Part shown: piece after piece, positions 1-8,330 of the stretch
Position numbering within the stretch: the stretch's first letter is position 1
Layout of the letters: each line of letters starts with the position of its first letter
Assembly: GCA_964345215.1 (NCBI GenBank)
Contig: CAYFQH010000037.1
Span: 1 to 19,472 of the forward strand
Direction of reading: 5' to 3'
Source of the DNA: CAYFQH01 sp964345215
GTDB lineage: Bacteria; Bacillota; Clostridia; Christensenellales; Aristaeellaceae
Length of the DNA: 19,472 nt
Made by a program: the position numbers and the translations under genes
The notes under the pieces: model-generated
What the model was told of the DNA's origin: nothing
Databases searched by the model: none
The model's input: the letters and a program-made list of their open reading frames with translations, nothing else

Positions 1-85
1 CCGAAAGATAGGCATCCGGATGTTGCTCAACATAAGCAATCAATTCGCTAGGGAGGGCATTTCTTTGGGAGATGGTTACGCTTTT
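1..85 (-). pseudogene. IS630-type transposase fragment (N-terminal helix-turn-helix part), cut by window edge
   Basis: The reverse-strand frame reads ALPSELIAYVEQHPDAYLS just before the window edge. This matches the pattern 'L-x-AYVE-x-HPDAYL-x-EIA' of the DNA-binding N-terminal segment of IS630-family transposases (Transposase_14 type). An in-frame TAA at 86-88 lies immediately upstream and there is no ATG, GTG or TTG start between it and the motif, so the N-terminus is missing or in another frame. The remainder would lie left of base 1. It is probably a decayed element, in line with the broken transposase next to it. The family call rests on a short motif. Confidence 0.45.
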
Positions 86-135
86 TTATTGATAGGCTGA
101 CAGTTTCTAGCAACAGTCTTTTTCAATTTTGAATT

Positions 136-623
136 GTGGTTATATTAACAGTAAATATAGATGAGGAAGTGCTGACTTCTCTTGCCAGCGCGGGCCTTCT
201 AAACTTGTCTGTGGAATTAGGGATTGAAGTACTTCGTCAACTGCTGGGGAGAGAAGCCACCAAACTAGCAAATAAAAAAGAAAACATCAGGCCGGGCGCA
301 AGACCTACCGCCACGGCAAGGAAAAAAGCAAAGTGGTCATAGGAGGACAAAAAGTGACCATAGAGCGACCACGGATTCGCAATCTGGAGGGCTCGGAGTT
401 ACCCTTGTCAATGCTGACCCTTTTCCAACAATAAGACCCTCTTACCCGAGCATTGCTCTCTCGTTTGCTCAGCGGGGTATCCGCCCGCAAGTATGAAAGA
501 ACTCTGGATACGCCCTTTGAAAATGCCGGTTGCACCAGCAAAAGCGAAGTGAGACGAAGATTTAGTGCAGGGCTGGTGGCACAAATGGAAACCTTCTTTG
601 TCCGTTCCATCGAAGGGAGGTAA
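136..623 (+). pseudogene. IS256-family (mutator-type) transposase, decayed N-terminal third
   Basis: A GTG-started frame (136-342) gives about 68 residues with an ELGIEVLRQLLGREA stretch, as at the start of IS256-family transposases. The protein then continues in another frame from about 325: VVIGGQKVTIERPRIRN, then ELPLSMLTLFQ, DPLTRALLSRLLSGVSARKYE and CTSKSEVRRRFSAGL. Together these are the conserved N-terminal region of IS256-type enzymes ('GGRKVxxxRPRVR...EVPLxxY..FQ', 'LLxGxSTRxYE', 'SKSAVSRRF'). A -1 type frameshift near 325, an in-frame TAA at 432-434 and a final TAA at 621-623 break it. About 160 of the usual roughly 400 residues remain, and the DDE catalytic part is absent. No terminal inverted repeats could be assigned. 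It cannot encode an active transposase. Confidence 0.75.
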
Positions 624-657
624 CCGGCAATAGGTTCATTCATCCGCATCCCTCGCT

Positions 658-1182
658 TCACTGCCTTTTCACCTTCTCCGGTTGCTTTAACAAGGCTTCA
701 TTTATAAAAAAATTAATGCTTTGCACTGCGGCAAGTTCTTCTTTTCTTTGCAAAGGCTCCGGGCCGGTCATCGACTTCACTCGAAAACACTGTTTTTCAA
801 CACCCTAAAAACATGTGTTGACTGTTGATTTAAGAATCCCCAGGAGGTTTTTATATTCACTAGATCCATGTATATCAGCAAACCCCATCATAGAAAGGGT
901 GCTATCGTAACAAATATACACTTTGTTCGGTTTTTCCAACAAAGCTTTGCTTGTATATCGAACTTCATTAGCCATCGGGCCAATATTTCTACCACTACCC
1001 GTCACATCAACCGTTGGGGTGTCCGTTTTGATCCCTTCCCCACCAGAAACCGTAGGTATGGAAAAATCTTCCGTGTTATATAATTGTTGATCAGGAGGCG
1101 CCATGGCGCACGACGAAAGGGCAACCAGCACACCAAGAATCAACCCCACCAAAAGAATTTTATTAGTTGCGATTATATGCAT
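658..1182 (-). pseudogene. Truncated lipoprotein, probable von Willebrand A-type domain, interrupted by in-frame stop
   Basis: The ATG at 1182 is preceded by AAGG at a usable distance and gives a lipoprotein signal (ILLVGLILGVLVALSSC, lipobox LSSC at about residues 24-27). A short linker follows, then KVYICYDSTLSMMGF, which looks like the first strand and a MIDAS-like D-x-T-x-S loop of a von Willebrand A domain. The frame stops at TAG 805-807 after 126 residues, too short for a complete domain of about 180 residues. Beyond the stop the same frame stays open to TGA 658-660 and reads like a normal protein tail (ELAAVQSINFFINEALL). An internal deletion plus a point stop would explain this. The alternative is a short intact lipoprotein of 126 residues at 805-1182. 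The domain call is tentative. Confidence 0.5.
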
Positions 1183-1239
1183 TTTTGATACCTTGCTAAT
1201 CGGCATAACTATGTATTTTTTTGCACGTGCGGCACTCCC

Positions 1240-1245
1240 ATTATA
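1240..1245 (-). promoter_or_regulatory. Possible -10 box of the broken lipoprotein gene
   Basis: The reverse strand reads TATAAT about 60 bases upstream of the ATG at 1182, within TTATATATAATGGG. No good -35 hexamer is found at 16-18 bases, so this is only a candidate. Confidence 0.25.
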
Positions 1246-1347
1246 TATAATAAACAAGCAGGAATTTTGAATGTGGTCCTCATTGTATACAAAAAAAGCT
1301 AGGAATGTAAGTCTTTACCCCTATGGGTTAATTTTGTCCATCAGACT

Positions 1348-1375
1348 AAATCACTTGTTTTTTATCAAGTGTTTT
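1348..1375. terminator. Weak hairpin after the mgl-type gene cluster
   Basis: The perfect arms CACTTG (1352-1357) and CAAGTG (1366-1371) enclose a T-rich loop about 40 bases beyond the stop of the last gene of the leftward cluster. On the reverse strand it is followed by ATTTAG only, so as a factor-independent terminator it is weak. Its position between the leftward cluster and the next leftward gene makes it the best terminator candidate there. Confidence 0.35.
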
Positions 1376-1407
1376 CGGTTATTTTATCCATCTTGGCGTT
1401 CGGGCCT

Positions 1408-2448
1408 TTAATCGTAATAATGCATATAAGCAGCCAAATTTTCTTTGGTTATTTTTAAATAAGGGTACCGGGCATACTTATTATCCGTTAAAGGTACGTC
1501 CTCCGGCAAGGCCTTTCCTGTAACCAGGGAATAAGACAACTCTAAAAGGCTGTACGCCTGGAGTTTTGCATCGTTTAGGGCCGTTCCTGTCATGGTTCCG
1601 TTCTTTACGGCTTCTAAGCCTACCGGTGTGCCATCAACCCCTAATACAATGGGCCAGCGCTGAACCTTTGCTTTTTTTAAGGCCTCAATGGCCCCTAGGG
1701 CCATGTCGTCGTTGTTGGCAAAAACCACTTCAATGTTCTCCCCATGTTCTTGCAGCCATTGGGCCATTTTGCTCTCCCCCTGGCTTTTGCTCCAGTTGGC
1801 AATCTCATCTCCTAAACGCTCAACTTTATATCCTGCCTCCACCACCGTACGAATAGAAGATTCCGTGCGAACCACTGCGTCTTGATGCCCTGCTTCTCCT
1901 TCAAGCATGACATACTGCAAAATACCATCACCGTTTGCATCTACTTTTGCCATATCTTCCTTGCAGTTTTCGATGAGTATTTCGCCTTGTATTCTGCCTG
2001 AATCCAAAGCTTCCGAGCCTACGTAGTAAAGCTTATCCCAGCTTTCCAAATCTTCTTCTACCAATTCCCGGTTAAAAAACACAACGGGAATATCTGCTGC
2101 TTTGGCCTTATCAATAACCACAGAAGCCTCGGTTCGGTCAACCAAATTAATACAAATCACATCGCATTTGTTGCGGATAAAGCCCTCTACCTGCATGTTT
2201 TGATTTACTTGGCTGCCGTCGGCGCTTTCTTTAAGCACCGTAATGGTAACCCCTTCTGCTTGCTCTTTCGCCCGTAAATAGCGGTTGAAGTTTTCAATCT
2301 GCAGGCTAACAAAGGTGTCATACTGATCATAATAGCTTAGGCCGATTTTAATGGTTTTAGGTGAATCCTTTTTGCTTACGTTACTGCATCCTGCTAAACT
2401 CAAACATAAACAAACACAAACGATTGCCAGTAGCTTTTTTTTGATCAT
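1408..2448 (-). CDS. Galactose/glucose-type ABC transporter substrate-binding lipoprotein (MglB paralogue)
   Basis: A 346-residue sugar-binding protein of the MglB (periplasmic-binding protein type I) family. Residues 1-21 form a lipoprotein signal with lipobox LAGC (Cys21), so the mature protein should be anchored to the cytoplasmic membrane. Every residue class that contacts sugar in E. coli MglB has a counterpart: YDQYDTF near the start, FFNRE, EAGHQDAVVRTES (His, Asp, Arg), ANWSK (Trp), FANNDDM, GVDGT and ALNDA. The calcium loop DANGDGILQ and its partner Glu (NIEVVFANN) are also present. The start is supported by GGAGAGG shortly upstream. It is the last gene of the leftward set starting at mglB, 192 bases after the anchored binding protein. 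It probably delivers galactose or glucose to the same MglAC permease, or assists sensing. Family assignment is firm; exact ligand is inferred. Confidence 0.9.
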   Translation of the reverse strand: MIKKKLLAIVCVCLCLSLAGCSNVSKKDSPKTIKIGLSYYDQYDTFVSLQIENFNRYLRAKEQAEGVTITVLKESADGSQVNQNMQVEGFIRNKCDVICINLVDRTEASVVIDKAKAADIPVVFFNRELVEEDLESWDKLYYVGSEALDSGRIQGEILIENCKEDMAKVDANGDGILQYVMLEGEAGHQDAVVRTESSIRTVVEAGYKVERLGDEIANWSKSQGESKMAQWLQEHGENIEVVFANNDDMALGAIEALKKAKVQRWPIVLGVDGTPVGLEAVKNGTMTGTALNDAKLQAYSLLELSYSLVTGKALPEDVPLTDNKYARYPYLKITKENLAAYMHYYD

Positions 2449-2640
2449 GGATGCCTCTCCTCTCTTTTTCTTTTACAGTTCTTTTAGGTCAACAGCGAAC
2501 ATGTGAGGTACAATGTAAGGCAATTTTTTTACATAAAACATCGTCAAAAACACTTGAAATAGCAGGGGTATTTCTATGCTTTTTCTTCTTTTCACAAAAT
2601 CTCTTGCCTTTATATCAGCTCTCTTTTTGTGTGGCGTTTT

Positions 2641-3591
2641 TTAATAAAAAGGAAAGATGATCCGCTCATTTTCCTGGTTGTACAATTCTTCTTGGGTTAC
2701 GTAAATAAACTGTATTTCTTGGGGGAGGGACGAGCGCTTTGAGCCTAACTTTTCCGCCATTTGAAGAACGCTTACATAGCCTGCATCAAACTCGTTTATA
2801 AAACATAAGCCTTTAATCATTCCTCTGTCTAAGGCATGAATGACCTTGTCACTGTTACCCACACCATATATCTTTACTGGCGACGAAGTACTTTCCTTCG
2901 CCTCTAAAGCCGCTTCCAAGGTTTCGTTATCCATGGCAATCATCGTATCAAAATCTATTTCTTCCAGGAGCGAGGCCAGAACCTTTGTTTCATCCCCTTC
3001 TTCCCCCTCGAGGGAAAGGATGCTCATATTCGCCCTGGCTTCTTCCAGCGTTTCAAGTAAAGCGCCGGTACTTTTGCTTACAGCATTTCTTTGGGTGTTA
3101 TTCTCTATCACTAAAATATTTTTCCCACCCTCTTCACTAACCTTTTCTCCTATTTTTTCTCCCATCTTTACATAATCCGGCTCAACGCAAGGCAAGCCCT
3201 GAACTCCGTTAAGTACGGTTACCAAGGCTGTTTTTCCCGATATTTTTTCAAGATAAGGCAAGAGTTTTTCGCTATCTTCACAGGCAACAACAACCCCTTG
3301 AGCTCCATTGGCTATTTCGCGGTCAATTAGCTGTATCTGCCCTTCATAATCTGCCTTTTCCGCCGGCGTGTTAATCACCGGCTTGATATAGCCAAAATCG
3401 TTGCAGGCCTGGCGTACTCCTTGATCAAAAGCATTCCACCGCTGGGTGCCGCCACTGGATAGAACCACCGAAAAGGAAGGAGGCGCCTCCGGTTCGCCTT
3501 CCCAAAAAATTTGCCTGCCTACAATAACAAACATTAAAACAAAGGCGATAGATGCAATTAAGAGAGCCGGCCGTTTAAAAATTTTTTTCAT
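2641..3591 (-). CDS. Membrane-anchored periplasmic-binding-protein-type sugar sensor subunit
   Basis: A 316-residue protein with one N-terminal hydrophobic segment (LLIASIAFVLMFVIV, about residues 9-24), no lipobox cysteine and no obvious cleavage site, so probably anchored with its domain outside. The rest follows the periplasmic-binding protein type I pattern (SVVLSSGGTQRWNAFDQGVR, then IDREIANGAQGVVVAC, and a late IYGVGNSDKVIHALDRGMIKG). It lacks the galactose-contact motifs kept in the two MglB-type proteins. The ATG at 3591 is preferred because AGGTGA lies 7 bases before it; an in-frame GTG at 3597 overlaps the kinase stop and is the alternative. Direct coupling to the kinase gene suggests a signalling partner, as XylFII is for LytS in clostridial xylose sensing, rather than a transport protein. 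Ligand unknown. Confidence 0.8.
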   Translation of the reverse strand: MKKIFKRPALLIASIAFVLMFVIVGRQIFWEGEPEAPPSFSVVLSSGGTQRWNAFDQGVRQACNDFGYIKPVINTPAEKADYEGQIQLIDREIANGAQGVVVACEDSEKLLPYLEKISGKTALVTVLNGVQGLPCVEPDYVKMGEKIGEKVSEEGGKNILVIENNTQRNAVSKSTGALLETLEEARANMSILSLEGEEGDETKVLASLLEEIDFDTMIAMDNETLEAALEAKESTSSPVKIYGVGNSDKVIHALDRGMIKGLCFINEFDAGYVSVLQMAEKLGSKRSSLPQEIQFIYVTQEELYNQENERIIFPFY

Positions 3592-3593
3592 GG

Positions 3594-5405
3594 TCACTTC
3601 ACCTCTCCCTGCAAAACATCTTCCATCTTTAACGCAGGCAAATGAATGCGAACGGTCGTCCCCTCATCTAGTTCACTCTTAATTTCTAATCCGTATTTTT
3701 TCCCATAATAAAGTTTAATCCGTTGGTCAACATTGCGTAAACCAATACCCGACCCTTTTTTCCCTGCAACAGGTTGCTCGTCCCCCTGGAGGAGGGTATC
3801 CACTTTTTCCTGGGTCATTCCAAGGCCGTTGTCGATTATTTCAATATAAATATCGTCCTTTTCCTTATAACCGCGAATGTGCAGCTCCCCATCTCCACCC
3901 ATAGGCCCCATGGCATGGTAAAGAGCGTTTTCTAGTAAGGGCTGCACTACCAGCTTAATGGTGGAGTAGGTTTCAATTTGAGGGTCTATTTCTTGGTGCA
4001 CAGTAAAATTATTTTTGTAGCGCACTTTTTGTATCTGTAAATAATAGGCAGCATGGCGAAGTTCCATGCCAATGGTAATAATATTTTTTCCTTTGCTAAG
4101 AGAAATGCGAAACAAATTGGCCAGGGCTGTAACCATCGAAATGGCCTCTGCATATTCTTCACTTTCAATCATCCATACAATAGAATCTAGGGTATTGTAT
4201 AAAAAATGGGGGTTAATTTGTGCCTGCAAGGCATTGAACTCACTTTTTCTTTTTTGCTCCTGCTCTTTTACAATATCTTCCATTAGCCCGCGCATTTGCG
4301 CTACTACACTTTTAATCGTGGTTCCCAAGCGCCGGATCTCATAAGGACCCCCTTCGTAAATATCTAAATCCAACTGGCCTTTTTCTAAATCCTTTACAGA
4401 CTCTTCCAACTTTTTTATAGGATTAGCTACCCGAGAGGATACAAAGCTATTGGCTACCACCAAAAGAACAATGGCCAAGCCAATAATGAAAAAAGCCAGG
4501 GTACGCATTTGCCCAAAGGTAACGGAAAATTCCGAGTTAGGGATAACGCTAATAACCTTCCATCCGGTATAACCCACTGTTTTTACCGCCACTTGCCGCT
4601 TTACGCCCTCAAAGGTTTCTTCATATTTCCCGTCAGCATATGTTGCTGCCACTTTATTGTTTTCGTTGTATAAGCCAGAATAAATGAGCTTTTGGCGGGG
4701 GTGGTAAATTAATTCTCCAGAAGAGTCGACCAGGTAAATATAGCCTGCATTATCGCTGGTCATTTGGGTAAAAATTTGTTCAATGCCACTATACCCCATA
4801 TCAACTAATAAAACGCCTCTTTCTGGTATGCCGCCATAGTTTAACTCTACCATTTGGCTTAAAGAGATGACCCAGCGGTATCGATTGGCATCTTCAAAAA
4901 TATTTTGTACGTGGGGCAAGGAAAAGTGGGGGTTTTCAATAATGTCATTGGCTTTAATAAACCACTCCTGCTTTGTTATTTCAACATCCTCTTTGATGGT
5001 TGATATAGGGGTTGCGCCCACCACATCTCCATTTTCTCTAAAGCAGGCAATACTGATTAAGGAGTCTTTTACCTCATATAATAAGGCCAACTCCTTATTC
5101 AGGTTGGTTTTCTCTAAATCGGCTTTTTTAATCACACTATAGTACAGGGTGTTTGAAACCCGCTTCATGTTTTGCGTATAACTGTATACACTTAACGAAA
5201 TTTGGTTGACCAGCTGCTGGTTCTCCTGCATGATGGTGCTTTTTAAACTGTTTGTACTTTGGGTATACAAAAGAGAGCCCATGGTTACCATACAGCCTAC
5301 CGCTACCAGCGTAAAGGAGATGGAAATCATGAACTGAATGCTTTTGCGATGAATATACTTTTGCCCCTTGTTAAGTAATGCCTTCAGCCTTTTCAGCCTT
5401 TTCAT
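3594..5405 (-). CDS. LytS/YesM-type sensor histidine kinase
   Basis: A 603-residue inner-membrane sensor kinase. Transmembrane segments lie at about 24-47 and 303-323, enclosing an extracytoplasmic domain of roughly 255 residues with dCache-like features (TPISTIKEDVEITKQEWF; SGELIYHPRQK). A HAMP linker follows (VANPIKKLEESVKDLEKG). The His_kinase domain has the phospho-acceptor His400 in QAQINPHFLYNTLDS. The ATPase domain has an N-box (LLENALYHA, Asn493), a G1 box (DNGLGM, 525-530) and a G2 box (GSGIGLRN, 551-558). This is the YesM/LytS layout that pairs with YesN-type regulators, and such a regulator lies directly upstream with a 35-base overlap. The ATG at 5405 has no clear ribosome binding site, so translation may be coupled. 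It probably senses sugar, perhaps through the anchored binding protein encoded next. Confidence 0.92.
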   Translation of the reverse strand: MKRLKRLKALLNKGQKYIHRKSIQFMISISFTLVAVGCMVTMGSLLYTQSTNSLKSTIMQENQQLVNQISLSVYSYTQNMKRVSNTLYYSVIKKADLEKTNLNKELALLYEVKDSLISIACFRENGDVVGATPISTIKEDVEITKQEWFIKANDIIENPHFSLPHVQNIFEDANRYRWVISLSQMVELNYGGIPERGVLLVDMGYSGIEQIFTQMTSDNAGYIYLVDSSGELIYHPRQKLIYSGLYNENNKVAATYADGKYEETFEGVKRQVAVKTVGYTGWKVISVIPNSEFSVTFGQMRTLAFFIIGLAIVLLVVANSFVSSRVANPIKKLEESVKDLEKGQLDLDIYEGGPYEIRRLGTTIKSVVAQMRGLMEDIVKEQEQKRKSEFNALQAQINPHFLYNTLDSIVWMIESEEYAEAISMVTALANLFRISLSKGKNIITIGMELRHAAYYLQIQKVRYKNNFTVHQEIDPQIETYSTIKLVVQPLLENALYHAMGPMGGDGELHIRGYKEKDDIYIEIIDNGLGMTQEKVDTLLQGDEQPVAGKKGSGIGLRNVDQRIKLYYGKKYGLEIKSELDEGTTVRIHLPALKMEDVLQGEVK

Positions 5406-7020
5406 CTTTTTTGTCTCGATTCAAGCGATATTTTGAGGGAGATACGCCGTAATGCTTTTTAAACACATAACTAAAATAGTTTGGGTCCGTGTACCCTACT
5501 TTTTCGGCAATAATGTAAGATTTTTCATCTGTGTTGTGTAAATACTCCAGGGCTTTTTCAAGCCGCAGCTGGGTAAGATAGGAAATAAAGTTAAAACCCG
5601 TTTCTTTTTTAAATAATGTAGAAAAATATGCAGGGCTCACATTTAGCTCGTTGCTTAAAACCTCAACTGAAAGCTCACTGTCTTCAAAGTGCTCCAGCAA
5701 GTAACTTTGGGCCCGCTCTACTAGTTTTTGGGTGGTGGTTTTGCGTTCATGGCGTATTAACCGGCGCAAGCTATCCCCATAGGTCAGCAGCCATTCGCCC
5801 ATTGCCTGGAGGTTAATAAAAGGCTGTTCGCTTTTTTCCAATAGTTCCATCTCTGTTGAGGGGTGTTTTTCATCCAACTGGTAAGCCTTGATCAGCTTTA
5901 AAAGCGCTACTGACATTTCCAGCAAAAAAATACGGTACTGAGACAAGGTGATTTTTGAATTGATAAAATACCCTACTAGCTTTTGAATTGCCAGCTGTAA
6001 TTCATCCTTGCTGCCTATTTTAATTTGCCGGATAATTTCTTCGCTGTAAGGGTGGCTGTCTAGGGTGGAGTCAAAGGTTTCAGGCTCAATATCTCCAATA
6101 TAAATACACTGTTCAGGGTCTACCAGCACCTGATAGCCTAAAGCATCCATCGCTTCGCTGTAAGCCCTGGAGATATTGCTTTGCTGTTTATAAGTATGCC
6201 CTAGCCCAATAGATAAACGCAAGTCCAATAAGCGGCGGGCCGGTAAAAAAAGCTGATTTAATTTGGCTGCCATCTGTCTTGCGCCGATGTTTTCGGGAAG
6301 TAAAAAAAGCAGGCTAATATGGTCCAGCTGTACAATGGTTAAATGGGGCAAGGTGCCTTCCAGTTGTTCTTTTATTAGCTGCTGTAACGAAAAGCTTAAT
6401 AAAGCCCCTGCCTTTCCTTGGGTCAACTTGGGGTCGGCTGTGCTTTCTTCGTAACGGACAACCGCCACACCATACTGGGTGGCGGTAAGATCCATTTGAT
6501 ATTCTTGGGTTTTTTGTTTGATAAACTCCGGCGTTAAACGCCCCGTTAACAGGCCCGATAAAAGTTGCTGATGCATTAAAGGCAGGTTCTCGTCATAAAA
6601 CTGTTTGAGCCGCTGCACATTCCGCCTTTGGGCAATCTCTTCGTCCAAGGAAGCCCTTATGCGTAAAAACACCTGCATCAACTCTTCAGCATCAATGGGC
6701 TTTAGAATATATTCCTCCACCTCAAGGCGAATGGCTTCTTTGGCATAGTCAAACTCATCAAATCCCGACAAAATTGCCACTTTAACATAAGGAAGCATTT
6801 CTTTTACCCGGCGGCAAAAGGTCAGCCCATCCATAAATGGCATTTTGATGTCCGTCATAATCACATCGGGCATCAATTGGGAAGAAAGTTCCAAGGCTTC
6901 TTCTCCATTTCCTGCCTGGCCTATCACTTGAAAGCCCAAAGCATTCCAGTCCAGCTTTTTGGCAATGGCATTACGCACTTCTGCCTCATCGTCTACCAAC
7001 AGTACTTTATAATAAGACAT
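5371..7020 (-). CDS. YesN-type response regulator (receiver plus AraC DNA-binding domain)
   Basis: A 549-residue cytoplasmic transcription regulator. Residues 1-120 are a receiver domain with acidic pair Asp10-Asp11, phospho-acceptor Asp57 (VIMTDIKMP), a Ser/Thr switch (AILSGFDEF) and Lys107 (ILKPID). A middle region of about 300 residues resembles the linker of YesN proteins. Residues 430-533 hold two AraC-type helix-turn-helix units (LSVEVLSNELNVSPAYFSTLF and IAEKVGYTDPNYFSYVFKKHYG). The tail contains an EKAEKAE repeat created by a 9-base tandem duplication shared with the kinase start. AGGGAAAGT precedes the ATG. It lies 56 bases after mglC and is expected to activate the mgl genes, as YesN-type partners do for xylose and other sugar importers; the target is inferred from position. 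Confidence 0.92.
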   Translation of the reverse strand: MSYYKVLLVDDEAEVRNAIAKKLDWNALGFQVIGQAGNGEEALELSSQLMPDVIMTDIKMPFMDGLTFCRRVKEMLPYVKVAILSGFDEFDYAKEAIRLEVEEYILKPIDAEELMQVFLRIRASLDEEIAQRRNVQRLKQFYDENLPLMHQQLLSGLLTGRLTPEFIKQKTQEYQMDLTATQYGVAVVRYEESTADPKLTQGKAGALLSFSLQQLIKEQLEGTLPHLTIVQLDHISLLFLLPENIGARQMAAKLNQLFLPARRLLDLRLSIGLGHTYKQQSNISRAYSEAMDALGYQVLVDPEQCIYIGDIEPETFDSTLDSHPYSEEIIRQIKIGSKDELQLAIQKLVGYFINSKITLSQYRIFLLEMSVALLKLIKAYQLDEKHPSTEMELLEKSEQPFINLQAMGEWLLTYGDSLRRLIRHERKTTTQKLVERAQSYLLEHFEDSELSVEVLSNELNVSPAYFSTLFKKETGFNFISYLTQLRLEKALEYLHNTDEKSYIIAEKVGYTDPNYFSYVFKKHYGVSPSKYRLNRDKKDEKAEKAEGIT

Positions 7021-7076
7021 ACTTTCCCTACTTGTGTATCATTTTATAATTCTTTGATTGCCGATTGATTATTATA

Positions 7077-8330
7077 CTATTTTTTATTGTATTTTGAAAG
7101 GTCGATGGCCACGGCTACAGCAATAATAACGCCTTTGATTACCTGCTGCCACATAGGCGATACGTTGATAAACTGCAGTCCATATTGAATAACCGTAAAA
7201 ACCAGAACCCCTGTAATAATACCGCTTACCTTCCCTACGCCCCCATTTAAGGACACACCTCCAACCACACAGGCCGCAATGGCATCCAGCTCGTAGCTGA
7301 CACCATAGTTGTTGGTTGCTCCTGCTGTGCGGGCTGCTTCCAATACGCCGCCAATACCATACATGGCTGCGCCTATAATAAAAACAAACAGGATGGTCAC
7401 AAATACATTAACGCCGGATACAATGGCAGCCTCTTTATTGCCGCCAATGGCATAGACGTTTTTACCAAATACGGTTTTATTAAGAACAAACCAAATTGCA
7501 AGGGCTATAACTCCTGCAATCGGAATAAGGATGGAGAGGCCGGTAAACTTTGTGTCGAAAACATTTTTTAAAAAAGTTGACAGGCCCTGGAAGGGAATTT
7601 TATGCTGACCAATAAAAACAAAATCAGGCCGTACTCCCCCAATGGGCTGAGAGTTGTTGGGTGACATATCAAAATACAAAGAACAAACGCCATAAACAAT
7701 AACTTGCACCGCCAAAGTGGCAATAAAGGGATGCATATTAAATTTAGCTACCAAAAAACCGTTGATAACTCCAAAGAGCATACAGGCAAAAATAGCAAAA
7801 ACAATGGGAATAATCAAATTCATGTGCCCAAGATTTGGGAAAAACCGATTACCATATTCTGCCGTTTGCAGCATTGAGGTAGAAACCACTGCCGCAAGCC
7901 CTACCATGCGCCCGGCTGATAAGTCAGTGCCGCCGATAATCAGGGCGAAGCAAATGCCCAAGGCGATCACCAAGCGAGGGGAGGACTGGGTCAAAATATC
8001 CAAAACCACTCGAATTTGCATAAAGCTTGGGGTGATAATGCAAATAACCACCACCAACAGTAACAAAGCAAAAATAATCGCATTGTTTGCAAAGAACGAC
8101 AGGGTCTTTTTAAAGGAAAACTCAACCTTTTCGCTTAGGGTTTTACCGCGCAAAAGTTGAATTCCTCCATAGATGACCACAGCCAAACCAATCAGCACCA
8201 CTAAAACCGGCAAATCATACACGCTTTTAGGCGCATTACGAAAAATAAAGCCCATGGCAACCAAAAGTAAGCCTAACATCATAAAGGCAGTACTGAACAT
8301 TTTTCTTGAAATGGAAACTCCCGTTTTCAT
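7077..8330 (-). CDS. mglC: Galactose/methyl galactoside ABC transporter permease MglC
   Basis: A 417-residue polytopic inner-membrane permease of the MglC/RbsC family, forming the channel of the galactose/glucose importer with MglA. Recognisable family segments are the GGTDLSAGRMVGLAAV region, FNMHPFIATLAVQVIVYG, VYAIGGNKEAAIVSGV and IAACVVGGVSLNGGVGKVSG. It is longer than E. coli MglC (336 residues) because of an N-terminal extension of about 80 residues with two more predicted membrane segments before the usual first helix. The start is well supported by GGAGGTG 5 bases upstream, inside the end of mglA, with an ATGA overlap that implies coupled translation. Confidence 0.95.
   Translation of the reverse strand: MKTGVSISRKMFSTAFMMLGLLLVAMGFIFRNAPKSVYDLPVLVVLIGLAVVIYGGIQLLRGKTLSEKVEFSFKKTLSFFANNAIIFALLLLVVVICIITPSFMQIRVVLDILTQSSPRLVIALGICFALIIGGTDLSAGRMVGLAAVVSTSMLQTAEYGNRFFPNLGHMNLIIPIVFAIFACMLFGVINGFLVAKFNMHPFIATLAVQVIVYGVCSLYFDMSPNNSQPIGGVRPDFVFIGQHKIPFQGLSTFLKNVFDTKFTGLSILIPIAGVIALAIWFVLNKTVFGKNVYAIGGNKEAAIVSGVNVFVTILFVFIIGAAMYGIGGVLEAARTAGATNNYGVSYELDAIAACVVGGVSLNGGVGKVSGIITGVLVFTVIQYGLQFINVSPMWQQVIKGVIIAVAVAIDLSKYNKK

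Noticed and set aside
868..1083. Forward 71-codon frame opposite the broken lipoprotein
   Set aside because: It is the antisense shadow of the lipoprotein frame, with no ribosome binding site and no family resemblance.
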